From Gracilaria vermiculophylla (taxonomy: Eukaryota > Rhodophyta > Florideophyceae > Gracilariales > Gracilariaceae), in the NCBI GenBank assembly GCA_019155205.2, contig JAHNZQ020003146.1:1486995-1519261 (forward strand): a stretch of 32,267 nt of DNA, written 5' to 3'. The notes under the pieces were generated by a model, which searched no databases, had not been told where the DNA came from, and saw only the letters and a program-made list of their open reading frames with translations. Positions 19,397-29,424 of the stretch are shown here, piece by piece. Position 1 is the first letter of the stretch, and each line of letters opens with the position of its first letter. Position numbers and translations under genes: made by a program.

Positions 19397-19604
19397 AAAA
19401 GAGTGGGTGGGTTGGAAGATATGGAGAAGTCATAAGTGCCTACCGCTTCGTTTGGTAGCCGAGGCGACAAAGCCGCTGCTCGGTGATCGTGCGCACCGTC
19501 GCTGGTTGCAGCATCTGCCGCCGCTGCTGCCGAATAACATTCTCTTGCACGCTTCTTTAGAATCGTTGAGACATGGCCGCGTTTGCGTCTCTTCGGAATT
19601 TTCT

Positions 19605-20750
19605 TTACAATGCGCCGATAGACAGGTAGCTCTCGAGAGTGGGGGGCGTGCAGTCGAAGAAGGTTGCTGTCTGGCCACCGTACAAGCAACAACGAATGTT
19701 TCACAATAAAACAGCAGCCGTGTAGACAGTATCAACAGGTCCCTCATTGATCTTGAGTTTTTGCGCAAAGTCGAGAATGGAGAAGACCTGCTTCACTTCC
19801 TTGTAGCCCCATTCGACTGACACTCGTAAGCTTGCCATCTCCGTGTTAAAAGCCTCTTCTTCCTCGTTCAGAACCATGACTGCGTCAGGTGGGAACGCCA
19901 CTTGCATCCAAGGTCGAACCAGGTAAGCCTTGTCGCCAAACAGACAATACTGTACACCGCCTACTACCAGGCCTGAACCGAACATGTCGTCCATTCCCGA
20001 TTCTCGGTAGAGCGTGATGTCGTGCCGCCTGCCCTCGATGGGTCCGGCTAGGTGAAAAAGGAGCCCATCTGGCGTCACCACGGACTGGAACTTTAGCATA
20101 TGCTTGCGCTTATGGCCGCTGTATACGCTCCGCTGCATTGCATGCCCAGGGCGCGCAGTAAAGATCCCTGTGCCGTCAATGAAGCCAACGCAGTTGTCAA
20201 GCGCCCCGCACTTGTCCAGAACAGCTTTTGCATACATGGCCACCCGCTCTTGCATCAAATCTCCCCTTCACTGGCACAAAGCATCCCTCCACCGCTCCAT
20301 CATTAGCTCGATGGTCTCGTAGAAGATGTCGCATAATGCTGAGCTCGCCCGTCCAAATAGGTTTTCGAGTTCACGCCAGCGGGCAGGCGAGGATAGTCGA
20401 CGAAGCACAATGCACAGGCGCTCCACGGAAGCTACTCTATATCGACGTTCAAAGGACCCTTCTGTCAGCTCCAATGCACCAGCAACGCGACCCAGATCCA
20501 CAGACTTGAACATGAAAAGAGACAAGGCGTCTTCAGTGGCAAACCGGTTGACATTAAAGCATACGCTATACACCGCCCTCGTGCGGCAGAGCAGAGCTCT
20601 CAAATCACGCCGGACGAACAGAAAACGGCGCAGTACTGGCCCAAGCTCCATAAGACTCGCTCCCGATAAGTGTCGCATCAGCAACTCACGACGCAAGCGC
20701 CGTCGCATGTGGCGCAGCTGCATCAGGTTGTAGTGCTTGATTGCCACCAT
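19605..20750 (-). pseudogene. Harbinger D transposase, DDE_4 type, two in-frame UGA
   Basis: The start chosen is ATG 20750, with a strong context (A at -3, G at +4). The N-terminal half is Arg/Leu-rich with an HTH-like stretch (VERLCIVLRRLSSPARWREL). The catalytic domain shows CVGFIDGTG (first Asp), GPIEGRRHDITLYRESG (second Asp) and VEWGYKEVKQVFS (Glu), so the triad is complete. TGA at 20268-20270 lies between DALCQ and RGDLMQE. TGA at 19701-19703 lies between YTAAVLL and NIRCCLYGGQT, a block found in related Harbinger transposases as one piece. Both fit TGG-to-TGA changes. The frame then ends at TAA 19605-19607. The length is about 381 codons. It could be a recent pseudogene or, less likely, a gene with recoded UGA. 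Confidence 0.8.
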
Positions 20751-20971
20751 TGTTGGTATGCCGCCAGCGGCCGAGGCCAAGGAATGTACCAGGCGCGGTG
20801 GCTCGATACAAGGACTGCGCGTGGGTTGAGGTGGTCCCTCGATTACCGTTCCGTGACGCAGCGATGTCTATGCCGCAGCCTACCACGCATTGAACGAAAA
20901 GATCTAGTGCTGAAACTCTTCAGGACAATTTTCATTCAATTGTTTTTCCGGTACGTACAACCCATATTTTT

Positions 20972-21010
20972 CCCACGATTGTACCCACAATTGATTTGCT
21001 GAAACTCTCT
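20972..21010. repeat. Right terminal inverted repeat of Harbinger D
   Basis: Read on the minus strand from 21010 it begins AGAGAGTTTCAGCAAATCAA and continues to GTGGG, an inverted copy of the left end. Confidence 0.85.
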
Positions 21011-21013
21011 ATT

Positions 21014-23567
21014 GTCTTGAAAACTTTAAACTATAAGCAGCATTTCTCAAAAAACAAGCATTTACTTAAGCTAGGATTGCTTTTGAAATATTTCCCTTTT
21101 CTTGTTTTGCACGTTTATTGAATGATCACTACTTACTTGGCTTAGAAGAAAGTTTTGGTTTGTGATCTTTCTTTTCTTCCTAAAATGATGATTTCTAACC
21201 ATTTATCCATATCATGTGCATAAAGAGCATTTTGCAACCCTTTTTTAACAAAACGAGAACGTTCAGTTAGAGATAAACACCACTAAAATGTTATGCGTTA
21301 AATGTCTGTGACTGTTATATTACGAAAAAATAGAAACGAAAAGTTTTTGATGCTCCCTGTCGCAAGTTATTTTTTGTTCAGCTGGAGCTTTAAGATTTTT
21401 AATTATAATTGTGGTTTTCATTTGTTGTTGAACATCAACGGTTTTTGATTTTTCTATAGCTTTTACTATCATTTAGTGACTTTTTATGTCATCAAATAGA
21501 GCAAATAAACTTTCATTTTCTTCTTCAAAACCAAACTTGCCTAATTTATGGAACATCTGCGTTATGGTAAAGCCTTACGGTACGAAATTCGAAAACATGT
21601 ACTATGCTTTAGTATAAAAATGTTTACTGACTCGGTGATGTTTCTGGGTTTAGACATAATTAATGTAAGGGGATCTATCTTTTTGAAGGAAACGATCAGA
21701 AAAATAATTGTACATCATTGCACAAAACCCTAAACCGCTTCACGTTTAGGAAGTACATATTTTGAGGCTCATATTTGACAGTTGTTTTTTTTCCAGCAAC
21801 AAAGTTGTATTTGATATGTGTGTTCTACGCAAATTGCAGTGTGGTCATTAGATTGTCTGCAGCCTTTGAACGCGCTTGTGAAGCATGCTGCGCCTGCTTC
21901 AATCTGAATCAACGTGAAAAAATGGCGTCAACCGAATTCGTGCCGCGATCTTCGCTGCTACTTCACACCATAGGCGCGAAGTTCTCTGTCGACAAGTGCC
22001 GCTGCGCCCATGCACGTGGCACGCGCCCCTCATTGATATTGCTGAGATGTGTTACCCCTCAGACGCACCTCCGGAGGAAGTGGACCCCGGGAGGACGCAG
22101 GGGCTGAACCCAGTAAACCACGAACACACATCGCCCTATCTGGCCTCAAGATCGAAGGGACCAGACAGGCGGGGCTGATTCTTTGTCCCGGTTCGTTTCT
22201 TGTTGCGTACGGCTCTCTGTGCACGTCCCGCACGCTCGCCTCGTCGATGGTTATCACACTCTCACTTGACGTGTCACGTCGTATTTTTAGATTTATTTCC
22301 ACGACCAATGCACAAGATCCGCCACGTGGGGCACAGCCTGTCGCTCCTTCGGATAAGTGAGTGGGAGCTCGTAACCCGACTAACAAAAGTACCTTCGGTT
22401 CCTTTGAAGGTGGAGACCGATGGAGGGGGGACACCTCGTCCCTACGTGGGTTTTGCTTGAGAACGGCGCTTCTCTCGAGACTTTGCAGTTCCTACCGTGT
22501 TGTTGTACCTTCCCTCCGAAGCCTACCACAACCACAATGCATTCTGCGCACGCCCTCTGCAGAGCCTCCCCGTTCCACGGACATGTCTTCCAACCAGCAG
22601 AGAATATTGATGTGTGCTCGGTCATGTTGCATATTGCTCAAAGCCCAATCGTGCGCAGCAGATGAGGAGCACGAAGCAGCGTGAATACAGAGATCGTCGA
22701 GCGGTCAGGCCGCGCTAAGAGCTGGAGAGACCACGAGCAAACATCCCACTCCCTTGTCTGCCGTCTTCCGCGAAACAGGTCGTACGAGGCATGATCCTGT
22801 TACTTTCTTAGACGGCTCTCCTCAAAGACTCACGCCCCTCCGAAGCGCTCTCGAGATGCGAATGCCAACTAGAGCAATCGCTCAAACAAAATAGCAGCAA
22901 CGGCCTGTCCTTACAACAAATAGCTCTAATTTCTCTGCCGCCCACCGTACAGCAACGTGCCATGTCGCATCATGGCCACAGACGAACCAGATTCCTGTGG
23001 ACACCGCAGAGTCTTGCTGTCTTGACAATCTGTCCCCGACTGTACACAGAGATATGCGTTCTCTTGAGAGATGCACGTGCGCATGCATCAAGCAAATCTT
23101 TCCACAACACGCACCAGCCAGTTTCGAACCGTCTTCCCTTCCGCCAATCACAACACCCGCTCCTGCCATTTGCACCCCACAAGCCTCAACTCCTGGCGCC
23201 AGCCTCACAATCATCAAACGCATCCGGTGGCTAGGAAAACCTTCATCCTCTACGCGCGCCTTTGGAACTATCAGAATCTTCGCTTCCGGTCTCAGCAGCG
23301 CGCTCAGAACCTGTCCGAGATAGCTGGCAGTCTTGTAAAACATGGTTCCATCGCTTCGGCCTTACCGGCCGCTGTTTATGGCAGCCAGTACACGTACTAA
23401 ACACGCATCACCGCGGGGATGAGCTGTACACAGCCCTCTCCACGATCCCCTACTTCAGAAGTGAGCTCGCTCTCGCTCCCCTCACCTTTCCAACAACGGG
23501 AACACATCGAGCAACGGTGCAGCTTGTTCGACATCGCCAACTAGGTGCTGTGACAATTTGAGCCACC
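21014..23567. other. Intergenic DNA upstream of the ABC transporter
   Basis: The first part (to about 21780) is strongly AT-rich with T and A runs. Within it a weak + frame (21548-21733) has MFLGLDIINVRGSIFL, vaguely like the FLG-x-x-I turn of copia reverse transcriptases, too short to call. From 21800 to 23567 the base composition becomes balanced and many short frames are open on both strands, none recognisable. A G-box-like CCACGTGG lies near 22321-22328 and ACGT-core motifs (TGACGTGTCACGTCG) near 22266-22280. The last 150 bases before the ATG are pyrimidine-rich, as expected for a leader. Confidence 0.4.
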
Positions 23568-25877
23568 ATGTCGTCGCCTGCAAGCGTGGCGCCTGCTGTG
23601 GATGTGTCCTTCTCCAATCTCTCGTATCACATTCCGTCGAAGCGCACACTGCGCTCCCGGCTTGGGCTCCAAGAACAACCCGAAGCCAAGCAAATTCTAC
23701 ACTCCGTAAATGGATACGTGGGCTCCTCTCAATCGCTTGCCATTCTGGGTCCGTCAGGTTCAGGAAAGACCACGCTGCTGAACCTCCTGGCAGGTCGCAG
23801 CAACCACCCGCACAGCGCGGGCGAGATTCTGTTCTCTGGAAAGCCAAGAGTGGCTCGCACGAAACGCAGCATAGGCTACGTCATGCAAGATGATGTGTTC
23901 TTTTCCAACCTCACTGTTCGTGAAACCCTCTCTTTCACGTCGGCCATAAGGGTGCCCCATCTATCATCGTCAGAGAGGGAGGCGATGATTTTCAAAGTCA
24001 TGAAGCGCTTGAGGCTACTCAAGTGCCAGCACACTCGCGTCGGCGACCAGCAATTCGACAAGGGTATTTCCGGGGGCGAAAGGAAGCGGCTGAACATAGC
24101 CAACGAACTACTTCACAATCCCTCCGTTTTGTTGGCGGACGAATGCACCTCGGGGCTTGACTCAAGCTCCGCGCACACTGTTATTTCACTGTTGCGAGAA
24201 CTCTGTCATGATGGACGCACCGTTGTCGCCACCATTCACCAGCCTTCAAGCAATATCTTTGCCATGTTTGACAACATCATGGTGCTTGCAGCAGGTCACG
24301 TCGCGTACCACGGTCCCCCCGACCGCGTCATTTCCTACTTTGAATCAATTGACTTCCCTTTTCCGTCGCGAGCATACAACCCAGCGGATTTTGTCCTGGA
24401 ACTCGTCATTGAAGACGAGTCTCTTGTTGCGGGGGATGAGCAACTTGATAACACATCCAGTGAACAAGTTGTCTCCACACAGCAACGAGCAATCGCTGCC
24501 TGGAAGAAGAATGAGCCGCACCTTCTGCCGTCACTCATTAAGCAATCCCGAATGCTTGCCAGGAAACGATCAAGGCCCCAAGAAGGAATAGCCATACCGA
24601 TGCCCGCGTCTGATGACTTGTCCCTCGAGTCCACCGAAGAAGATAGTTCTTCGTCAGATGGCAAACTATCATCGGCGGCTCTGGATCATCCCACCGCTCC
24701 AACGTCACGGCTTGCACGAATCAAACGAGCAGTCATAAAACGGTATCATGATATCTCATGGCAACATGATAAGTATAACACTCCGGATAAGTATCCAACC
24801 AACTGGCTAACACAGGTCAAAGTGCTGGCTGTGCGGTCCATTCGCCAGAAACGGGGAAACGTTATACAACCCATGTATCTTATCCATGTCGCTGCTGTTA
24901 CTGTGGTCTGTTTGCTCTTTTGGTTTGGGATGAAGCCGACAGAGGAAACAATCGAGGATCGTCTTGGATTTTTGTCCTTCACAAGTATATTTTTCGCGTT
25001 CTTCTCCACGTTCAATTCACTCTATGCATTTCCCACAGAGAAGCAGGTTCTGAACAAGGACCGGGCTTCCGGGGCATATCGTCTCAGCGCATACTATTTT
25101 GCCAAGTCAATGGTACGTAGTTTTTTTTCCGTCAACTCCTGGCTTCACAGCTCGTACGCATCATCTTTCACAACGTTGTGAAAACTAACAACACACTTTC
25201 TCCTACATTTCATGTGTTTGGGCAGATGGAGACCCCTGTGGATATGCTGACTCCCTTGGTGTTCTCCATTGTAGTGTACTGGGTTGTTGGCTTAAACCCG
25301 AAGTTAACTGCGTTTTTGCTGTACACAATTGTTCTCGTTCTCGATGTTCTTGTCGCTCAAAGCGTTGGGCTACTTGTGTCCGCGTTGTTTATGGAGATCA
25401 AACAGGCACAAGTTCTTGGAACAATGTGGATCGTTAGCTCTATGCTTGTTTCTGGATACTACATAGATCCGGACAATACGCCTGCATTCGTCAACCCGTT
25501 TCGTTATCTCAGTTTCATCAAGGTATGTACTCCGCTTTTTCCTGCGTCAAACAATTGCATCCCGAACTGACTTCATTTTTTCCCCTCTCTGTTTGTAGTA
25601 CTCTTATGATGCCATGGTGAGGATCGAAATAATGCCTCCCAGACAGTTCGAGTGTGTCAAGGATGGGGTGAGCACGGTGTATTCAAATAACGGAAATTGC
25701 CCAATATCAGGTGATGACTTACTGCGGGGTGCACAGCTGAGTGACTCGCTATCGATTGGAGGCAGCATTGCTGTGTTGATCACCTTCATAGTTGGTCTGC
25801 GATTATGTGGATATTTTGCATTGAAGTTACTGCACACGGACCACAAGCCGAAGGTGCCTGCCTGGAGAAATTCGTAG
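23568..25877 (+). CDS. ABCG-type half-transporter (White/WBC family), three exons, 706 aa
   Basis: Exons are 23568-25112, 25226-25522 and 25599-25877; all junctions are phase 0. The start ATG has an ideal context (GCCACCATG). It is an ATP-driven exporter of lipids or other hydrophobic compounds that works as a dimer in a membrane. The nucleotide-binding domain comes first, as in ABCG: Walker A GPSGSGKTT (residue 61), signature ISGGERKR (167), Walker B VLLADECTSGLD (Asp 191, Glu 192) and H-loop ATIHQPSS (His 224). A Ser-rich acidic linker covers about residues 290-400. The membrane domain follows with six segments at about 436-455, 466-488, 520-538, 541-568, 577-596 and 666-689, and an outer loop with two Cys (FECV, NGNCPIS) before the last. 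The usual DEPTSGLD is DECTSGLD here. The substrate and membrane cannot be told. Confidence 0.93.
25113..25225 (+). other. Intron 1 of the ABCG gene (113 bp)
   Basis: It begins GTACGT after AAGTCAATG and ends TTTGGGCAG before ATGGAG. Without splicing the frame stops at 25181. Splicing joins YYFAKSM to METPVDML, the expected position before the third membrane segment. Confidence 0.85.
25523..25598 (+). other. Intron 2 of the ABCG gene (76 bp)
   Basis: It begins GTATGT after TTCATCAAG and ends with a pyrimidine-rich stretch and TTTGTAG before TACTCTTATG. Splicing gives RYLSFIK-YSYDAM, a conserved ABCG block (P-x-R-Y-x-S-x-x-K-Y-x-Y-x-A). Confidence 0.92.
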
Positions 25878-26717
25878 CATGTATGTTTAGAATTATTGTG
25901 ACGGCGTTTCGTAGAGGCAGTGCATTTATGGAACAGGAGCCCAGACAGGAGATATTGGATGAATACCGCACTTTTTATGGCAATGCTGGACAGTTACATA
26001 GGATTACAGGGTTAACGGATTGCTAACGGTGCTGCGCATAGTCTTGAGAACTCTTACCTGCAAGGCCCCATTGTTCTTATTTTAAATTAAGCACTGCTCG
26101 TGTGTTTTGTCGTCATCTTTAATACTATGGTATACCGAACGTTTCTGCTCCTCAGAAAAAGAATTCACTAATATCATAGGGGCAATGTGCGCAATTGATG
26201 TCTTGCCGTTTCTAGTTATGTACTGCTTCCAGAAATCCAATACTTATAGAACAATAAAGTACTTCAGTTGGAAGCAACCCGAGTGACTGCAGTCTGCAGA
26301 GATATTCGTTACCACCTTTCATTTGGAGAGATAAAGCATGCGTGGAATAGAACTGCCTTTTCTTGCAACCTACACCATACCAGACTGGCATTTGGTACTT
26401 TAATGTCATAAAGGCGTGCTACATTTCGTGAGCCACTTGAAAACTTCAAGACACCTCGGAAACCCCCTTTTTGTGTTGTTTATAACATTCTGATGTTCTG
26501 CGAATGATCAATCACACGGTTTTTGATTGTAGTCGCCCCAACAGAAACTGGCCCAATTAAACGCCTTGAGTTGATGAACTCTAGCAACATTTCGGGACCA
26601 CACGCAATGCCCTTCGGAGTTAGTGACGACTCTTGCTTGCTTCTTTTGAACGAAGAGCGCAAATATTGGTTTCTGGAGCAAACTTGGAGAAAACTGGATC
26701 ACTTCGAACTGCTTTCA

Positions 26718-26724
<7 letters not shown>

Positions 26725-26770
<46 letters not shown>
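26725..26770. repeat. (TC)23 microsatellite
   Basis: An uninterrupted TC dinucleotide run is preceded by an imperfect CT/TTTC stretch from about 26708 and ends at TGTAGAG. The length makes it likely to be polymorphic. Confidence 0.97.
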
Positions 26771-26774
<4 letters not shown>

Positions 26775-27157
26775 GAGAAAAAGGAAACAGTGCTCGCGAG
26801 TCTGGAATCGTGCGATGTTGTTCACAAAACCATTTCGCCCACATCACTTATCGTCTCCCGTGAGGGATTCACTTACAGCTCTTAATTGATCCTTTTTACC
26901 ATTCATCGGAGACGCGCCATAATGGGGCGCATATGTTGAACCTCAATGACCGCGTTTGATAGGTGATCACATCAGAACTTCGTGCTGTCAGCGTTCCGTC
27001 TTTTTCTTCTCATATCATCAGGTCAACTCATGGTTTTAACCAACGACGAGCAAACGTGCGAAAAAATTCCGGGAGCATAGCCTGGAAAGCAGGAAACGGG
27101 CATTTGTTTCCATACGTCAGGGGCTGGCGGCCGATGAGGCAATCGTCTCAAAGTATT

Positions 27158-27184
27158 TACCGACTTCACGCCGTGAAGTCGGTA
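27158..27184. repeat. Perfect 12-bp-arm hairpin
   Basis: TACCGACTTCAC and GTGAAGTCGGTA are exact reverse complements separated by GCC. There is no flanking gene end and no T-run directly after, so no terminator is claimed. Confidence 0.8.
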
Positions 27185-27543
27185 GGTTTTGTTGTCTTCA
27201 CGAGATAATGTTAGCAGTTTTCGAATGGACAGCGCAGCCGTTTTTCTCAACTCATGTGAAACATGTTTGGCAAGATCGTGTTGCCTGAAAAGTGTTTGGC
27301 CATCGGAACATACAGCGCCTGCTGTCGTCATACGAGACGAGTTGGGACATTGGTATCAATGTGTTCTAAACGTAGAAAGAGCAATAAGATATCATGCTTG
27401 CTTCATTGCATTTGTTGATAGCGCGCTGGCATCACGGTTTATCGGCAACAATCATCCGCACCATTCAGCAGAAATTGCTGACTATTTTCTGCGGCTCTAC
27501 ATAGCCCGCGACCTCACTCTGCATAAAGTAATTTGACCGCCAC

Positions 27544-27650
27544 GCGACCACTGCATTTGATACATCTGACCTGAATGGTTGGTGCATGAAACCACGCGAA
27601 ACGCGATCACTGTGGAGCGAGCTCATCAGGGAATTGCGATCAAGCGATCA
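27544..27650 (+). promoter_or_regulatory. Cluster of four GCGAYCA motifs upstream of glucokinase
   Basis: GCGACCA occurs at 27544-27550, and GCGATCA at 27603-27609, 27636-27642 and 27644-27650; two are followed by ACTGTGG within a few bases. They lie 55-160 bp before the start codon, where transcription-factor sites would be. A regulatory role is a guess from repetition and position. Confidence 0.3.
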
Positions 27651-27704
27651 ACTGTGGAAAAGATCCGCTTACCGCCATTGACCTGCATACAAATTGATTA
27701 AGAT

Positions 27705-29021
27705 ATGAGACTGCTAGTAGGTGACATCGGAGGAACGAATGCACGCTTGGTGTTGTATGAAGGACCTGACGATCCTGCCGAGCTACAAGACTTTAAGAAG
27801 GTAACCTCCCACCAAATCATTTCTCAAAAATACTACAAGAACAACGACTTCGAATCATTCACCGAAATTCTGTGCGCCTTCTTCGCACTTCCGTCTAATG
27901 CGAACGTCAAAGTTCATTGCTGCTGTTTGGCGGTCGCGGGGCCTGTCGCAAACAATCACATCAACTTCACAAATCGCGAGGGTTGGATCATAGATGGCTA
28001 TGCCATAGAGCAGGAATTCGGAATCGACTCGGTTTTACTCATCAACGACTTTGTCGCAAATGGATATGGGTTACTTTCATTGACGGAACAAGAACTTATT
28101 ACGTTGCAGCAGGGCAGCCCATCTGCGCCCGATATCTTCACAGCACCTGTGGCGCTCGTCGGTGCGGGTACTGGTCTGGGTGAATGCTTCCTGACGCCGG
28201 ATGGGGATGGAAAGGTTACGGCTTATGCCACGGAGGGTGGCCATGTTGAATTCGCCCCCCGTTCAAAGCTCGAACTGGAGTTGCTATCTTTTCTACAATC
28301 GCGGCTTGAAACAAACCCAGAGGAAGATCATGAAGTCTCGGAAGCGGAATTGCTTCCCCGCGTGAGCGTTGAGCGACTGGTGTCTGGAAAAGGACTTGAA
28401 AATATCTATGAGTTCTTGCGGGAGAAGTACCCAGAACAGGTTAACGAAGCCTTCGATCAAGAGTATCAGAAGTCGACCGAGAAAGGTCGTCTGATAGGTA
28501 CAGAGAAGTACAACTATCATCTGTTCATGCGCGCCTTGCAGATCATGTTCGGTATTTACGGCGGCGAGGTGGGCAATGTGGTTTTGAAGTATTTACCGCT
28601 TGGGGGTGTGTACATTGCCGGTGGCATTGCTCCAAAAAACATAGAGTTCATAACGAGCCATGACTCCGATTTCATGTTGCGCTTCGGGGACAAGGGGAGA
28701 ATGAGTTCGTTGATGCCAGAATTTCCCGTGCATGTGGTGATGAAAGAAGAACTGGGACTCCGAGGAGCGCACAATCTGGCGTCGCAAAACGCTGCGAAGC
28801 TCGTTGCCAGCAAAAAGGGAGTCGCCGAAGAGGACGCTGTGGCGGAGGTTTTGCCGCAGAAACTATCTCGCGAGTCGGGCTTGTCCATGTCGCAGGCTAT
28901 TCGTGAGGCGGTTACTTGTTATCCGTTGACGTACGCGGTGGTGACCAGCACGACGGCGGCTTTGACAGCCGCGGCATGCGTTGGTGGTATTAGATTGTTG
29001 AAAAGGATGGACCGCTCGTAG
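27705..29021 (+). CDS. Bacterial-type glucokinase with C-terminal membrane tail (438 aa)
   Basis: It phosphorylates glucose with ATP to glucose 6-phosphate, the entry step of glycolysis. It belongs to the bacterial Glk family (not eukaryotic hexokinase): LLVGDIGGTNARL phosphate-binding loop (residues 4-16), AGPVANNHINFTN (about 77-89), LINDFVANGYG with catalytic Asp 115, GAGTGLGECF, and EGGHVEFAP (Glu 177 to His 180). Bacterial enzymes are about 320 residues. This one has about 80 extra at the C-terminus after ELGLRGAHNLA: an Ala/Glu-rich linker, then a hydrophobic segment near 407-429 (PLTYAVVTSTTAALTAAACV) and a short basic end (RLLKRMDRS). That is the form of a tail anchor, suggesting attachment to an outer organelle membrane facing the cytosol. 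There is no N-terminal presequence and no intron. Bacterial origin by transfer is likely; the tail would be a eukaryotic addition. Confidence 0.92.
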   Translation: MRLLVGDIGGTNARLVLYEGPDDPAELQDFKKVTSHQIISQKYYKNNDFESFTEILCAFFALPSNANVKVHCCCLAVAGPVANNHINFTNREGWIIDGYAIEQEFGIDSVLLINDFVANGYGLLSLTEQELITLQQGSPSAPDIFTAPVALVGAGTGLGECFLTPDGDGKVTAYATEGGHVEFAPRSKLELELLSFLQSRLETNPEEDHEVSEAELLPRVSVERLVSGKGLENIYEFLREKYPEQVNEAFDQEYQKSTEKGRLIGTEKYNYHLFMRALQIMFGIYGGEVGNVVLKYLPLGGVYIAGGIAPKNIEFITSHDSDFMLRFGDKGRMSSLMPEFPVHVVMKEELGLRGAHNLASQNAAKLVASKKGVAEEDAVAEVLPQKLSRESGLSMSQAIREAVTCYPLTYAVVTSTTAALTAAACVGGIRLLKRMDRS

Positions 29022-29424
29022 AGTACGTTGCGATGCATGATAAATCAACGAGTGTCCCGCGACGCTGAGAAAGACAAGAGAGTTAGGCTACACCCGGCTT
29101 TTGAAGCTTGTCTACAAAGCAGAAGCTGAAGTAATGATTAATTCACGGGGGCGCTCATGAATCAGCAGGCAAACATGGCGAAGGCCGGTCGACCACCGTG
29201 TGAAAGCCGTGATCGCGTTGCTGTAAACCCGTTGACGAGTGCCATCATTCGTGCGGCGACATTGTTGGGGTGAAAAAAGAATCCTGCCCATTACATTATG
29301 CGCCATGCGTAACAAAGGAAAGGTTACATGGCAGATGCCTTTCAAGAAGTTGAACGGCAGGTTCAGGAATTCGTTGGCCGCTGGAAGACTGATAGTTGAT
29401 CAGTGAGATACATGGTTTACGAAA
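29022..29424. other. Short intergenic region between convergent genes
   Basis: It contains the 3' flanks of glucokinase (+) and fibrillin (-). No hairpin with a T-run, RNA gene or ORF of interest is seen. Confidence 0.5.

Larger units (their letters stand above)
18037..21010 (+). mobile_element. PIF/Harbinger DNA transposon D, near-complete (2974 bp)
   Basis: The ends are inverted copies of about 38 bp: AGAGAGTTTCAGCAACTCAA at 18037 and, from 21010 on the minus strand, AGAGAGTTTCAGCAAATCAA; both continue with TGTGGGTA. ATT flanks each end (18034-18036 and 21011-21013), a 3-bp duplication. ORF1 (+) and transposase (-) converge as in A-C, but the terminal repeats and proteins are of another lineage and the element is clearly more GC-rich than its AT-rich surroundings. 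ORF1 is intact and the transposase has two UGA stops, so this is the youngest-looking Harbinger copy here. Confidence 0.9.
25878..27704. other. Intergenic DNA between the ABC transporter and glucokinase genes
   Basis: No gene is recognised. It holds a (TC)n microsatellite (26725-26770), a perfect hairpin (27158-27184) and a cluster of GCGAYCA motifs (27544-27650) just before the glucokinase gene. The + frames at 26523-26885 and 27189-27536 lack recognisable features, and the first is open partly because of the dinucleotide repeat. Confidence 0.5.

Noticed and set aside
21548..21733. A reverse-transcriptase remnant (FLGLDI...GSIFL)
   Set aside because: It is only about 30 residues long with one weak motif in AT-rich DNA, so it was left as part of the intergenic description.
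22030..23343. Several frames above 100 codons on both strands upstream of the ABC transporter
   Set aside because: They overlap each other in opposite strands, have no motif and no coherent exon structure.
26523..26885. A 120-codon frame with a Ser-Leu repeat
   Set aside because: The repeat is the (TC)n microsatellite. The rest has no recognisable feature.
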